From contig NZ_CP050063.1 of assembly GCF_011604685.1 (NCBI RefSeq), forward strand, positions 8,411,001 through 8,475,000: 64,000 bases of DNA, read 5' to 3'. This document shows, one piece after another, positions 17,954-27,312 of this stretch (its first letter is position 1; every line of letters begins with the position of its first letter). This DNA is from Spirosoma aureum (GTDB taxonomy: Bacteria; Bacteroidota; Bacteroidia; Cytophagales; Spirosomataceae). The notes beneath the pieces were generated by a model that worked only from the letters and a program-made list of their open reading frames with translations, did not search any database and was not told where the DNA came from. A program made the position numbers and the translations under genes.

Positions 17954-18000
17954 TGAGTGATCACCGCTGGTTCTAAGAAATCGTCAGCGGTGATCACTCA
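17954..18000. terminator. Hairpin after the cNMP-domain histidine kinase gene
   Basis: Perfect 16-bp arms 17954-17969 and 17985-18000 (TGAGTGATCACCGCTG and complement) with a 15-nt loop, no T-run. It lies 5 bases after the kinase stop and 22 bases before the next start. Confidence 0.7.
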
Positions 18001-18005
18001 GTTGC

Positions 18006-19388
18006 TTATTGAACTGGTAGACAGATACTAAATTCGGTATGACCTGGCTCTGAATGGACTTTTATGGAGCCATTGTGATGTTTTACGATGCCCTGTACAA
18101 TGTCGAGACCAAGACCCGTGCCTTTGCCTATTTCTTTCGTCGTAAAAAACGGTTCAAATATTTTATCCCGAATATCGGCCGGAATACCCGAACCGTTATC
18201 GATTACTCGGGTCAGGACAAACTCGCGATCGGGTTGGCTACTAATTTCCAGTTTGCCTCCGTCGGGCAGGGCGTCGATGGCGTTATCGATCAGGTTCGTC
18301 CAAACCTGGTTCAGCTCGCCTGGCCAGCCGCAAACAACGGGCAAATCGGTCGGTAAGTTTAGTGTTACGGCAATGTGCTTACTCCTGACTTTGTGATCAA
18401 GTAGCGTCAACGTACTCCGGATTCCTTCGGCGAGCTGGATCTGCTCCTTACCCGCTCCCCGGTCCATGTGGGTATAGTTTTTGATGGAGTTAATGAGGGT
18501 CGAAATCCGTTGGGATGCCTCACTAATCTCTCGTACCAGCTTCTCGGTCACTAAATTATTGACGATCCAGTTGGTAACTCCGGCCAGATTTTCGTTCCCA
18601 ATCTGTTCCAGAAGCCAGTCCAGATCATCGACAGTAAAACCAAAATCGACCATTGGGCCGGCCAGATCCATGCTGTCATCAATCCCATTGTCATCGAGCC
18701 AGTCGGTTAGTTCATCTTCCAGGCTCGTTCGTTCGAGTAAGGTCAATACGGGGCTGGGGTGGTCTACTTTCTTGAAAAACACCTCGCCCACAGCATCTAC
18801 CTGCTGATCGTTCAGCTTCAGATTCATGACCACTTTGAAGGCTTCGGGGGTGGCCCGCAAATGTGTTTTGAGCGTATCGCCCGAACGGACGACAGCGGCC
18901 ACCGGATTGTTCAGTTCATGAGCCAATCCTGCCGACAACCGCCCCAGCGATGCCATTTTTTCGTTCTGCTGGGTCAGTTTCGTAAAATCCCGAACCCGGG
19001 TTGTCATCTGATGAACAAGGGTTTCGGTCAGCTCATACTGCGTTTGCGACAGCTCGCGCAACTGGTCGCGGTGAAGGCGTAATATCCGCGATGGTTTATC
19101 GGTAATGATCCTGTTCCTAATGTTTTTGATCCGCGAAAACGGCAATACGCCCAGAATTGAGTGTGGCTCGTAGATCAGCAGTTCATCTCCCGCTCCATTT
19201 GCGCCTGAGTCAACACGGATTCTCCCTTCAAGGAGCAGTATCATGTAATCGACAAAGGCTCCTGGCGGAAAGAGTGTATGTTCTTCGGGTAAGTGTTTTT
19301 CCTCGGATCGATCAATAAGCCACTGTAATTGATCGTCAGGCGTAGATTCAAATGTCGGAAATTGGCGAAGAGTTTCTAAAAGCGTCAT
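18006..19388 (-). CDS. Histidine kinase with N-terminal cyclic-nucleotide-binding-like domain
   Basis: 460 aa, with no membrane segment, so cytosolic. Residues 1-125 form a Crp-type cNMP-binding-like domain ([21 protein letters not shown]). The HisKA box is [16 protein letters not shown], with phospho-acceptor H157. The catalytic domain shows [17 protein letters not shown], an EPFFTT F-box and [11 protein letters not shown]. The effector bound by the N-terminal domain is unknown. Its natural partner is the receiver-flavoprotein encoded next. Confidence 0.94.
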   Translation of the reverse strand: MTLLETLRQFPTFESTPDDQLQWLIDRSEEKHLPEEHTLFPPGAFVDYMILLLEGRIRVDSGANGAGDELLIYEPHSILGVLPFSRIKNIRNRIITDKPSRILRLHRDQLRELSQTQYELTETLVHQMTTRVRDFTKLTQQNEKMASLGRLSAGLAHELNNPVAAVVRSGDTLKTHLRATPEAFKVVMNLKLNDQQVDAVGEVFFKKVDHPSPVLTLLERTSLEDELTDWLDDNGIDDSMDLAGPMVDFGFTVDDLDWLLEQIGNENLAGVTNWIVNNLVTEKLVREISEASQRISTLINSIKNYTHMDRGAGKEQIQLAEGIRSTLTLLDHKVRSKHIAVTLNLPTDLPVVCGWPGELNQVWTNLIDNAIDALPDGGKLEISSQPDREFVLTRVIDNGSGIPADIRDKIFEPFFTTKEIGKGTGLGLDIVQGIVKHHNGSIKVHSEPGHTEFSICLPVQ

Positions 19389-19549
19389 GAGTAAAGGAAG
19401 GTATTACTAGGATATAGGCTAACTAAATATTAACTTGAGTAGTTACAGAAAAAGCATCAGACGTAAAAATAGGGACGTTGAATACGTATTGATCGTTCAA
19501 TATATACGTTTTTTCTGATATACGACCTTCAATACGTCAAGACTTATCC

Positions 19550-20461
19550 ATGCGTATCGCCCTGCTTCTGCTTTGCCTGATTGCGTTTGCTTTCAGGCCC
19601 GACAAACCTGCCTATCGGCTTTACAGTCCTGAACTGAAATCGCAAACTTACGCTAAATTATTGCGTCAGGCCAATGGAGCCGACGTTGTTTTATTTGGCG
19701 AACTGCACAATAACCCAATCTGCCACTGGCTGGAGCTCCAGCTCACAAAAGACCTCCAATTAGCTAAAAAAGGGACGCTTATACTGGGGGCTGAAATGTT
19801 TGAGGCCGATAATCAAACGGCACTTACCGACTACGTTACTGGCCGTACTACCAGCAAAGAACTGGCCGCCCAAGCCCGGCTCTGGCCCAATTTCGACACC
19901 GATTACATGCCCATTGCCAGTTTCGCCCGCGAACAGAAGATTCCGTTCGTAGCCACGAATGTACCCCGTAAGTACGCTACACTGGTTGCCCGGAAAGGAT
20001 TAAGCGCACTGGATACGCTATCGGCAGAGGCCAAACGCCAGATGGCACCTTTACCCCTCACCGTCGACCTAACCCTACCGGGTTATAAAGCCATGCTCGA
20101 AATGATGGGGGCTCATGGGGGTAATGATACCAAAACCGACGCACATAAAGCCAACCCCGAACAGGCGGAACGTAGTCCGGCGGCCAATTTTGCCCGCGCT
20201 CAGGCCATTAAAGATGCCACGATGGCTTATTTTATTTTACAGAATCTGAAACCCGGTCAAACACTCCTGCACTTTAACGGCGATTACCATTCCAAGAATT
20301 TTGAAGGTATCGTTTGGTATTTACGCCAGCAACGACCTGATATCAAGGTCGTAACGCTCTCATCCGTTGAAATGGCCGACCCTGATAAACCTAAAGTCGA
20401 GAGCCCAAACCTGGCCAACTTCATTCTGGCAATTCCGGCCGATATGACGAAGACCTACTGA
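19550..20461 (+). CDS. ChaN-like haem-binding uptake protein (Tiki superfamily)
   Basis: 303 aa with a short N-terminal hydrophobic stretch (about 2-14) as signal or anchor. The motif VVLFGELHNNPICHWLELQL and, near the end, LLHFNGDYHSKNFEGIVWYL are the two conserved His-bearing blocks of the ChaN / EreA-like fold. ChaN proteins bind haem dimers at the outer membrane; whether this one does is inferred. It faces the VWA gene with 4 bases between the two stops. Confidence 0.85.
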   Translation: MRIALLLLCLIAFAFRPDKPAYRLYSPELKSQTYAKLLRQANGADVVLFGELHNNPICHWLELQLTKDLQLAKKGTLILGAEMFEADNQTALTDYVTGRTTSKELAAQARLWPNFDTDYMPIASFAREQKIPFVATNVPRKYATLVARKGLSALDTLSAEAKRQMAPLPLTVDLTLPGYKAMLEMMGAHGGNDTKTDAHKANPEQAERSPAANFARAQAIKDATMAYFILQNLKPGQTLLHFNGDYHSKNFEGIVWYLRQQRPDIKVVTLSSVEMADPDKPKVESPNLANFILAIPADMTKTY

Positions 20462-20465
20462 CCGA

Positions 20466-21971
20466 TCAGAGCGATTTAGCCTTATCAATCAATTGAATGA
20501 ACTCCTGCCGGTATCCGTAGGGATCATAGCGCATGGCAGCCGATGCCCAGTTGCGAACGTTGCTATATGTGGCAGTTCCTTTGTAAGCGGAGTTACGCAA
20601 CAACAGGCCATAGGATGCCACAGAAGCAGCAAATCGCATATTTTCACTCGCCATACTAAAGTCGACACTGGAATCGAAAATTTGCAAGTCAAGAGCCTCG
20701 CTACTGGCTGCGGTAGGGCGTTTGTAGCGAAAATTAATGGTGAACGTTGGCGCAGAACGCAGGCTGGCCTGACCCGGAGAATTTTCGGGCAAAGCCGGTA
20801 CAATTTCATAGAGAGCCGTAATGGTCTGCCCGGCATTCACTTCTCCGGCATCTTCCCGATCATTCGTAAAATCTTCATTTTTCAGCAGCCGATTTTCGTA
20901 GCCGATCAGACGATACGACTTTACCTGACTGGTATTGAATGTCAGTTGAATTTTCACATCCTTCGCCACTGTATAAAACTTGCTGAATTCGTCCACGAAT
21001 ACCTTCTTCGCCTGTTTTAAATTATCAATGTATTCGTAATTACCGTTTCCTTTGTTGGCAACCTGCTCCATCATGCCATCGTTGAGATTGCCGGCACCAA
21101 CGCCTACCACCGTCAGAAAAATACCTTTGTCGCGTTTGCTGACAATTAGATCGACCAGCTCTTTCTGACTGCTGGGGCCTACGTTGAAGTCCCCATCGGT
21201 CATCAGAATAACCCGGTTATTTCCGCCATCAACAACGTTTTTCTCAGCAATTTCATAAGCCGTAATAATGCCCTGTGCCCCCGCAGTACTCCCTCCGGCT
21301 CCCAATTGGCTAATTGCCGCTTTCAGCTTACTTTTCTCCGAACCACTGGTTGCGTCAAGGGCTACACCGGCCTGTCCGGCGTAGGTAACGATCGCTACTT
21401 TATCCTGAGCCCCAAGGTTATCGACAAAAGTGGGCAGTGCTTCTTTCAGCAGAGGTAATTTATTGGCATCACCCATCGAGCCAGACACATCGACCAGCAA
21501 AACGATGTTAGAAGGTTGCAGGTTTTCTTTGGCAATCGATTGGCCTTTTACGCCAATCCGAATCAGTTTATGGGCTGCATCCCAGGGGCAACCGCTTACC
21601 TCGCCATCAACCGCAATCGGGCGACCGTCCGTTGGATCGGCGTAGTTGAGCGGAAAATAATTGACCAGTTCTTCCGTTCGGATCGCATCAGCTACGGGCC
21701 TGATGTTCGTCGATAGAAATCGACGAACATTTGCATAGGAAGCTCCATCCGCATCAATCGAAAACGTCGACGTAGCTTCTTTGGCTACATCGATAAAAGG
21801 ATTTTCAACAATTGTGTTGTATTGCTCTGTGCTTATGGGTTCAGCTCCGGAAAAAAAGTCTGACGAACTGGCGTACTGCGTTGCGTAGGGATACGGACTA
21901 TTTTTCTGATCAGCCGTTTGGCAGCCTGCCAGCACGAGCAAAGTGCTTAGGAACCAGGTTAGTTTTTTCAT
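20466..21971 (-). CDS. YfbK-type von Willebrand factor A lipoprotein
   Basis: 501 aa. The lipobox VLAGC lies at about residue 16. The YfbK N-terminal segment (NPFIDVAKEATSTFSIDADGASYANVRRFL) and a VWA domain with the MIDAS motif DVSGSMGD follow, then a C-terminal DUF3520-type domain. The family is widespread and exported; its job is unclear, with metal-dependent protein binding through MIDAS likely. It appears to be a single-gene transcript. Confidence 0.92.
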   Translation of the reverse strand: MKKLTWFLSTLLVLAGCQTADQKNSPYPYATQYASSSDFFSGAEPISTEQYNTIVENPFIDVAKEATSTFSIDADGASYANVRRFLSTNIRPVADAIRTEELVNYFPLNYADPTDGRPIAVDGEVSGCPWDAAHKLIRIGVKGQSIAKENLQPSNIVLLVDVSGSMGDANKLPLLKEALPTFVDNLGAQDKVAIVTYAGQAGVALDATSGSEKSKLKAAISQLGAGGSTAGAQGIITAYEIAEKNVVDGGNNRVILMTDGDFNVGPSSQKELVDLIVSKRDKGIFLTVVGVGAGNLNDGMMEQVANKGNGNYEYIDNLKQAKKVFVDEFSKFYTVAKDVKIQLTFNTSQVKSYRLIGYENRLLKNEDFTNDREDAGEVNAGQTITALYEIVPALPENSPGQASLRSAPTFTINFRYKRPTAASSEALDLQIFDSSVDFSMASENMRFAASVASYGLLLRNSAYKGTATYSNVRNWASAAMRYDPYGYRQEFIQLIDKAKSL

Positions 21972-22142
21972 GATTATCAGGAATTTGGTCTGGAATTCAG
22001 GCTAGTGATTCCTTTGTTCACTCAAAGGTTGGAACCAGCGTGTGCGTATTTCATTGAATAAAGTTTTCGGGCTTTTTGCAACCAATTGCAGTTACATTAA
22101 TTGGTTGTTTTTTCTTCTACACGCCAGAAACCCCAACAGAAC

Positions 22143-22907
22143 ATGCTAAAAAACTTACTCAACTTATCCGGGAAGAATGCTCTCGTGACTGGGTCTAGCC
22201 AGGGCATCGGTCAGGGAATTGCACTAGGTCTTGCCGAATTTGGTGCCAATGTGCTGGTTCATTACCGCAGCGATGCCGATGAAGCCCGGACCGTATCGGA
22301 AGCCATTGCTAAATTTGGCGTAAAAACCAGCGCAATAGGTGTCGATCTGGCAAGCGCTAACGCAGCCGACGATTTATTTGACCAAGCCACGAAGCAGTTC
22401 GGCTCTATCGATATTTTGGTATTGAATGCATCCGTTCAGAAACCCAAACAATGGACCGAAACCACCCCTCAGGAATTCGATGAGCAGGTGATGGCCAACT
22501 GGAAATCGACGTTATTTATCATGCAAAAGTTTTTGCCCGGCATGACTGAACGCGGATGGGGACGAATTCTGACACTTGGAAGCGTTCAGGAACTGAAGCC
22601 ACACCCGGCTATGGTTGTTTATGCCGGTACAAAAGCCGCAGTGGCCAATACGGTTCGTAATCTGGCCATTCAGGTAGCTGATCAGGGCGTTACGGTCAAT
22701 AATCTCTCTCCTGGCATTATCGACACGCCACGCACCGATGAACCAACCCCGCCTATACCCGATCGCATTAGTCAGCGCATGAGCGTTCCGGTCGGTTTCG
22801 ATGGTCAGCCCGAAGACATTGCCGGAATGGCCGTACTTCTCTGCTCTGATGCAGGACGTTATGTGACGGGGCAAACCATTTTCGTGGATGGCGGAATGAG
22901 TTTGTGA
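22143..22907 (+). CDS. Short-chain dehydrogenase/reductase
   Basis: 254 aa from the ATG at 22143. A TTG-initiated longer form from 22101 adds 14 unlikely residues. The cofactor motif TGSSQGIGQGIA, the NNLSPG stretch after the active site, and the Y-x-x-x-K pair in VVYAGTKAAVANTVR identify a classical SDR. The C-terminal FVDGGMSL is typical of FabG-like members. Substrate unknown. Hairpin copy 3 follows immediately. Confidence 0.93.
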   Translation: MLKNLLNLSGKNALVTGSSQGIGQGIALGLAEFGANVLVHYRSDADEARTVSEAIAKFGVKTSAIGVDLASANAADDLFDQATKQFGSIDILVLNASVQKPKQWTETTPQEFDEQVMANWKSTLFIMQKFLPGMTERGWGRILTLGSVQELKPHPAMVVYAGTKAAVANTVRNLAIQVADQGVTVNNLSPGIIDTPRTDEPTPPIPDRISQRMSVPVGFDGQPEDIAGMAVLLCSDAGRYVTGQTIFVDGGMSL

Positions 22908-22912
22908 GGATT

Positions 22913-23016
22913 AGAGCTTCGCTCAGAGGTGTCGTTCAGAAGCGTGCCACGGTTATTAGGAGCAGCCATAGAAACCGTGGCACGCTTCTGAACGACACCT
23001 CTGAGCGAAAGACCTT
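22913..23016. repeat. Long intergenic hairpin, family copy 3
   Basis: Perfect 37-bp arms, 22918-22954 and 22973-23009, with an 18-nt loop (22955-22972). The loop-side core is GTGCCACGGTT / AACCGTGGCAC. The outer end on the complement reads AAGGTCTTTCG, one base from the AGGACTTTCG of copy 4. The loop start ATTAGGAGCAGC nearly equals ATCAGGAGCAGC in copy 2. It lies between two convergent genes. Confidence 0.9.
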
Positions 23017-23022
23017 ACGGAT

Positions 23023-24105
23023 CTAATTATCCTTTAAATCAACATATTCTGCCACAAGCGCCCAACAGTGGGCCTCACACTGCCAGCGCATCTGCATAAG
23101 CGGCCGGTCAGCGAACCGGCGTAACCAGGGTTGTTCATAAGCGGTCAGCAAACCAGCAATGAAGAAATTGAAGGTATTGAAGTCCCGTTCAATATAGTTC
23201 GTATCGATGGCAGGCAACACCTCCCCTAATCGCCTGAGCGACGTTGCCAGTATGATTTGTTCAAGTCGATTGGAGGTTTTAGTCAACTTTTGATGTGCAT
23301 CCGCCACAAGCCGCGAACGAACGGATTCCAGTTCAGGTATCGTAAAGGCTGCCATCAGGCGAGCCAGATGGTAAATAATCAGGGAGGTACGGGCATAATG
23401 CGGAGCGCACCGAAATGGCTCGGCCACATACCGGCCCGACTCAACCACCGACCGCAAATAAATCAGCGAATCGGTATCGTGCTGATTGCGGGGCAAGTTA
23501 TACTGATAGATACAGAACAGGACATTGCTTAAGGCACAGGCATCAAAATCGATGCCCATATTTTTGCCAAACCAGGTGGAGTAAGCACGCAGACTGCGGT
23601 ACTCAGGATACGTGTTTTTGATTTGATGCCGTTGGCTTCTGTTGGCGTGCTGGGCTAGTTTCGCTTTCAGCCAGTTCAATGTATCGGGGGAAGGGGGTTC
23701 AGCGATCTGGGTCAGGTAGATCATGGCCGTATCGTCAATATCGTCGGGAATGCGAAAATGCTCGAAATGACGAAACAGATAACCATTAGGAAAATGTCGG
23801 GATGGTCGCGTTGGCCAGAAATTATAGGTATCCAGCCCATCTTTGTTCTGAAAAATCGGGAAGGCAGTCCGCGCCCGTTCCGAAATCTGGCTAATCAGAT
23901 GCTGCGCCTTGGGCGAACCAGCCGAACGCAACGACTGTAACGTAAAAACCGTAATGACCGTAAAAAATATATTGGTATCGGAACGTCGATAAAAAATGGT
24001 CGAATTACTGCGGAATGAAGGGAACAAACCGGTTTCATCCTGCAAATCAGCAATCTTCTCGATAAGATCATCCGTAGTCAACGCTGCCATGTTCTTCGTA
24101 AACAT
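23023..24105 (-). CDS. Unknown protein with DxDDTAM motif (possible alpha-alpha toroid fold)
   Basis: 360 aa, no signal peptide, helix-rich. Not assigned to a family with confidence. Residues 121-128 read DDIDDTAM, which matches the DxDD(T)A catalytic motif of class II terpene cyclases, preceded by YNFWPTRPSRHFPNG. The protein is shorter than known class II cyclases, and no isoprenoid gene lies nearby. The N-terminus (LQDETGLFPSFRSNSTIFYRRSDTNI) suggests a repeat of helical hairpins. The start could also be the Met six codons in. Confidence 0.75.
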   Translation of the reverse strand: MFTKNMAALTTDDLIEKIADLQDETGLFPSFRSNSTIFYRRSDTNIFFTVITVFTLQSLRSAGSPKAQHLISQISERARTAFPIFQNKDGLDTYNFWPTRPSRHFPNGYLFRHFEHFRIPDDIDDTAMIYLTQIAEPPSPDTLNWLKAKLAQHANRSQRHQIKNTYPEYRSLRAYSTWFGKNMGIDFDACALSNVLFCIYQYNLPRNQHDTDSLIYLRSVVESGRYVAEPFRCAPHYARTSLIIYHLARLMAAFTIPELESVRSRLVADAHQKLTKTSNRLEQIILATSLRRLGEVLPAIDTNYIERDFNTFNFFIAGLLTAYEQPWLRRFADRPLMQMRWQCEAHCWALVAEYVDLKDN

Positions 24106-24237
24106 CCGTTTTGTTCTATCTTTTCCATTCCGCGAAACGAAAGTGCCACTACGTCAGAATGATAAAAAACGTAACTGTTAATACGTTCTTTTTTTTCAAA
24201 TTAAGGTTGAATATTTGCGTCTACAATTGCTTTTCGC

Positions 24238-25464
24238 ATGTCCAATCTAGTTTTATTTGACGATCTGACCATTCGGCCAGCGCTGCTGCCCTTTACTTTT
24301 ACCCGTCCAGTGGCTGGTATTCGCATTGGCATACAGACGCTTGCTGAAAAATGGGCCAATCTACTGGGCCAGGTACCGTCGTATTTGACCGAGTCTTATC
24401 TGGCAGTAAAGTTTCCGCAAAAAGCTGACGCAGACAATTGGTATGTGAATGGCGCGGTTTGCCCAACAGACGCTTTGCAGGCATCCATTTCGGCATTGTC
24501 GATCGGTAGCTGCCTTCATACACCCGATGGGCTTTTGCTGGCCGTAAGGACCGACAAACCATTATCGACCTCTCCCACGCTCAACGACCCCTATGACTTC
24601 AAGGTATTTCCGGAGCCACTGACTATTATCAGGAATCTGTGGGATATTTTTGTCCATAACGGCGATCAAATCCGAGCTGACTTTGCCCGCTTGACTGCTG
24701 GTCGGCAATCCGCTCCGATTACCGACCCGTTTACGCGGTGCTATGCCCCCGAAAACATCTTTGTGGAAGAGGGTGTCACCATCCGGGCCTCGGTCCTGAA
24801 CGCCGAAGGAGGCCCTATTTATATTGGCCGTAACGCAACCATCAGCGAAGGTTCAGTTGTGATCGGGCCGTTTTCGCTCGGTGAAAGTTCTACCGTAAAT
24901 TGGGGCGGCAAAATGCGGAGCAACACGACAATCGGACCATTTTGCAAAGTAGGTGGAGAGGTGGGCAATTCAGTCTTCTTTGGCTACAGCAATAAAGGTC
25001 ATGATGGTTTTCTGGGCAATTCAGTCGTTGGCGAGTGGTGTAATTTAGGGGCAAATACCAATAATTCGAACCTCAAAAACGATTACAGTAACGTTAAACT
25101 CTACTCCTATGCTACTGGCCAGCTCGAAGATACCGGACGTATTTTCTGCGGGCTGATGATGGGCGATTTTACGAAAGCAGGCATCAGTACCATGTTTAAT
25201 ACCGGTACTGTCGTTGGCGTTAGCGTCAATGTTTTCGGGAGCAGTTTTCAACCTAAATACATCCGTTCGTTTTCGTGGGGCGGAGCCAGTGATGGGTTTA
25301 TGACCTACCGTCTTGAAAAAGCTATTCAGGTAGCCACTGAGGCCTTCAAACGACGCGACCTGGACTTCGACGAGCAGGAAGAGAGCATTTTACGGGAAAT
25401 CTTCAATATCGAACGAATGGGGCCACCCACGATAACGCCCCTCAGCATCCTAAACAGCCTATAG
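24238..25464 (+). CDS. GlmU-like putative sugar nucleotidyltransferase
   Basis: 408 aa. The opening SNLVLFDDLTIRPALLPFTFTRPVAGIRIGIQT is typical of the Bacteroidota NTP_transf_4 family. Residues about 180-330 form a left-handed beta-helix of hexapeptide repeats (NIFVEEGVTIRASVLNAEGGPIYIG, NATISEGSVVIGP). Probably makes an NDP-sugar from a sugar 1-phosphate; the true substrate is not determined. It sits 41 bases upstream of holB. Confidence 0.88.
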   Translation: MSNLVLFDDLTIRPALLPFTFTRPVAGIRIGIQTLAEKWANLLGQVPSYLTESYLAVKFPQKADADNWYVNGAVCPTDALQASISALSIGSCLHTPDGLLLAVRTDKPLSTSPTLNDPYDFKVFPEPLTIIRNLWDIFVHNGDQIRADFARLTAGRQSAPITDPFTRCYAPENIFVEEGVTIRASVLNAEGGPIYIGRNATISEGSVVIGPFSLGESSTVNWGGKMRSNTTIGPFCKVGGEVGNSVFFGYSNKGHDGFLGNSVVGEWCNLGANTNNSNLKNDYSNVKLYSYATGQLEDTGRIFCGLMMGDFTKAGISTMFNTGTVVGVSVNVFGSSFQPKYIRSFSWGGASDGFMTYRLEKAIQVATEAFKRRDLDFDEQEESILREIFNIERMGPPTITPLSILNSL

Positions 25465-25529
25465 CTATCCAACTCGCTTAATGATCGCACCGAACATCAC
25501 TACGGGTGACGTTGTGCGATCAACAGATT

Positions 25530-26666
25530 ATGCAATTCTCCGAAATCATAGGCCATACCGAAACCAAACAGTTACTGCTGAGGGCCGTTCAGACGAACCA
25601 CCTTGCCCATGCGTTGCTGTTCGACGGGCCAATGGGTAGCGCCAACCTGGCACTGGCACTGGCGCTGGCTCAATATGTCAATTGCGAAGACAGGCAGCAG
25701 TCGGGTGAACCAGGTATGGATTCATGCGGTCGATGCGCATCCTGCATAAAAATCCAGAAGCTCGTGCACCCCGACCTGCACATGGTCTTTCCGGTGGCGA
25801 ATCTGGCTAAAGGAAAAACGTCGGAAGCCTATCTGACCGATTGGCGAAAATTTCTGCTTGATCAACCCTACCGAGCCCTACCCGAATGGCTCGAAACGGT
25901 CGGGGCAGATAATAAGCAGGGTAATATTTCGGCCGAAGAGGCTCGTGCCATTTTGCAGAAGCTATCACTGAAAGCGTACGAAGGTGCTTATAAGATCATG
26001 TTGATCTGGCTTCCCGAACTGATGAACGTTACGTCGGCCAATGCCCTGCTGAAAGTATTGGAAGAGCCGCCGGCGCAAACCTTATTTCTCCTCGTTACGA
26101 ATCAATCCGACAAATTATTAATTACGATTCTGTCGCGAACGCAGCGTGTTGCCGTCCGGGCCTTTACGGATGAGGAAGTTGCTACTTATTTGCGCCAGCA
26201 CCTGAACCTCGATGAAACAACCGCCCGCCGAACAGCGTATCTGGCCGATGGCAATCTTTCGGTAGCCTTGAATCTGGTCCGTAATGAATTGGATCAGAGT
26301 TCAGACCGGCATACCTGGTTTGCCGATTGGATGCGGACCTGCTACCGGCAGGATTTAATCACACTGGTTAAACAAGCCGACCAATTCGACGGTTTCAGCA
26401 AGGAAAAACAAAAAGGGTTGCTTGAGTACAGCATCCGACTCTATCGGGACTTATTTTTGTGGCAACAGGGAGCGGGTGCACTGCTTCGCCTGCCCGACGA
26501 AGAAATGGCCTTCGTTAAAAATTTCGCCAAAATACTGACCATCAAACACATTGAGCAGATCGTAAGCGATCTGAACGAAGCCACTTATCATCTCGAACGA
26601 AACGCCAGAGCCAAAATGATCATGCTGGATATGTCACTCACATTTAGCCAATTGATCAGGCCATAA
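25530..26666 (+). CDS. holB: DNA polymerase III delta-prime subunit
   Basis: 378 aa from the ATG at 25530 (MQFSEIIGH), the usual family start; an upstream GTG at 25506 is less likely. It is a clamp-loader AAA+ subunit: a degenerate Walker A (FDGPMGSANLALALA), a zinc module (MDSCGRCASCIKI with a preceding Cys) and the LLKVLEEPP stretch. As in most delta-prime proteins the P-loop is not competent, and the sensor region reads SRT rather than SRC. It works in replisome clamp loading. Confidence 0.92.
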   Translation: MQFSEIIGHTETKQLLLRAVQTNHLAHALLFDGPMGSANLALALALAQYVNCEDRQQSGEPGMDSCGRCASCIKIQKLVHPDLHMVFPVANLAKGKTSEAYLTDWRKFLLDQPYRALPEWLETVGADNKQGNISAEEARAILQKLSLKAYEGAYKIMLIWLPELMNVTSANALLKVLEEPPAQTLFLLVTNQSDKLLITILSRTQRVAVRAFTDEEVATYLRQHLNLDETTARRTAYLADGNLSVALNLVRNELDQSSDRHTWFADWMRTCYRQDLITLVKQADQFDGFSKEKQKGLLEYSIRLYRDLFLWQQGAGALLRLPDEEMAFVKNFAKILTIKHIEQIVSDLNEATYHLERNARAKMIMLDMSLTFSQLIRP

Positions 26667-26745
26667 GCTTCCGGTTTATGGTTTTCGGTAAATATCTCAA
26701 GAATCAGCGTCAACCCGGAAGTCCAGATACCGCAACTAATTATCC

Positions 26746-27249
26746 ATGAAACTCCGCCCGAAAAAAGCCCGAGTTGCTAAGCCTAAGCAGGTAATCGGTA
26801 TGACCGACCTGGTCGATTTCCCGGATCTGGCGCTTTTCGATGTACAGGCGAAAGTAGATACCGGAGCTTATACATCGGCGCTGCACTGCAACGATGTTCA
26901 GCTCGTGAAGGTGGACGGAAAAATAAAATTAAGTTTTGGGCTAATTGATAAAACCGGAGAGGGCACAAGACGGTTTTATAGCGACGAGTTCAGCCAGCGG
27001 ATGATTCGTAATTCCTTCGGAGTAGCCGAAAAGCGATATGTGATTAAGACACGTATCGTCTTGTTTGGGCGCATTATCCGGGCCGAATTTACACTTGCCG
27101 ACCGCGAACAACTCAAAAACCCGATTCTCCTAGGCCGAAAACTACTTCGTAATCGTTTCGTCGTCGACGTTTCGCAGAAAAATCTGTCTTATACAGCCAA
27201 AACCAACTCTCGTCAGAAGGCCAGCAGGGCGGTCATTAGCCCTCAATAA
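26746..27249 (+). CDS. RimB-type retropepsin-like zinc protease family protein
   Basis: 167 aa, cytosolic. VDTGAYTSALHC carries the aspartic-protease DTGA(x)TS motif that defines the family labelled ATP-dependent zinc protease. The C-terminal half has the second strand pair and ILLGRKLLRNRFVVDV. In other bacteria RimB acts with the glutamate ligase RimK, whose homologue follows 63 bases downstream, to edit poly-glutamate tails. The same pairing is inferred here. Confidence 0.88.
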   Translation: MKLRPKKARVAKPKQVIGMTDLVDFPDLALFDVQAKVDTGAYTSALHCNDVQLVKVDGKIKLSFGLIDKTGEGTRRFYSDEFSQRMIRNSFGVAEKRYVIKTRIVLFGRIIRAEFTLADREQLKNPILLGRKLLRNRFVVDVSQKNLSYTAKTNSRQKASRAVISPQ

Positions 27250-27312
27250 ACTTAATTTATAAGCAAAACGGCCTGGCGGTTACTCAACCACTCTTTATTA
27301 AACACTACCTCA

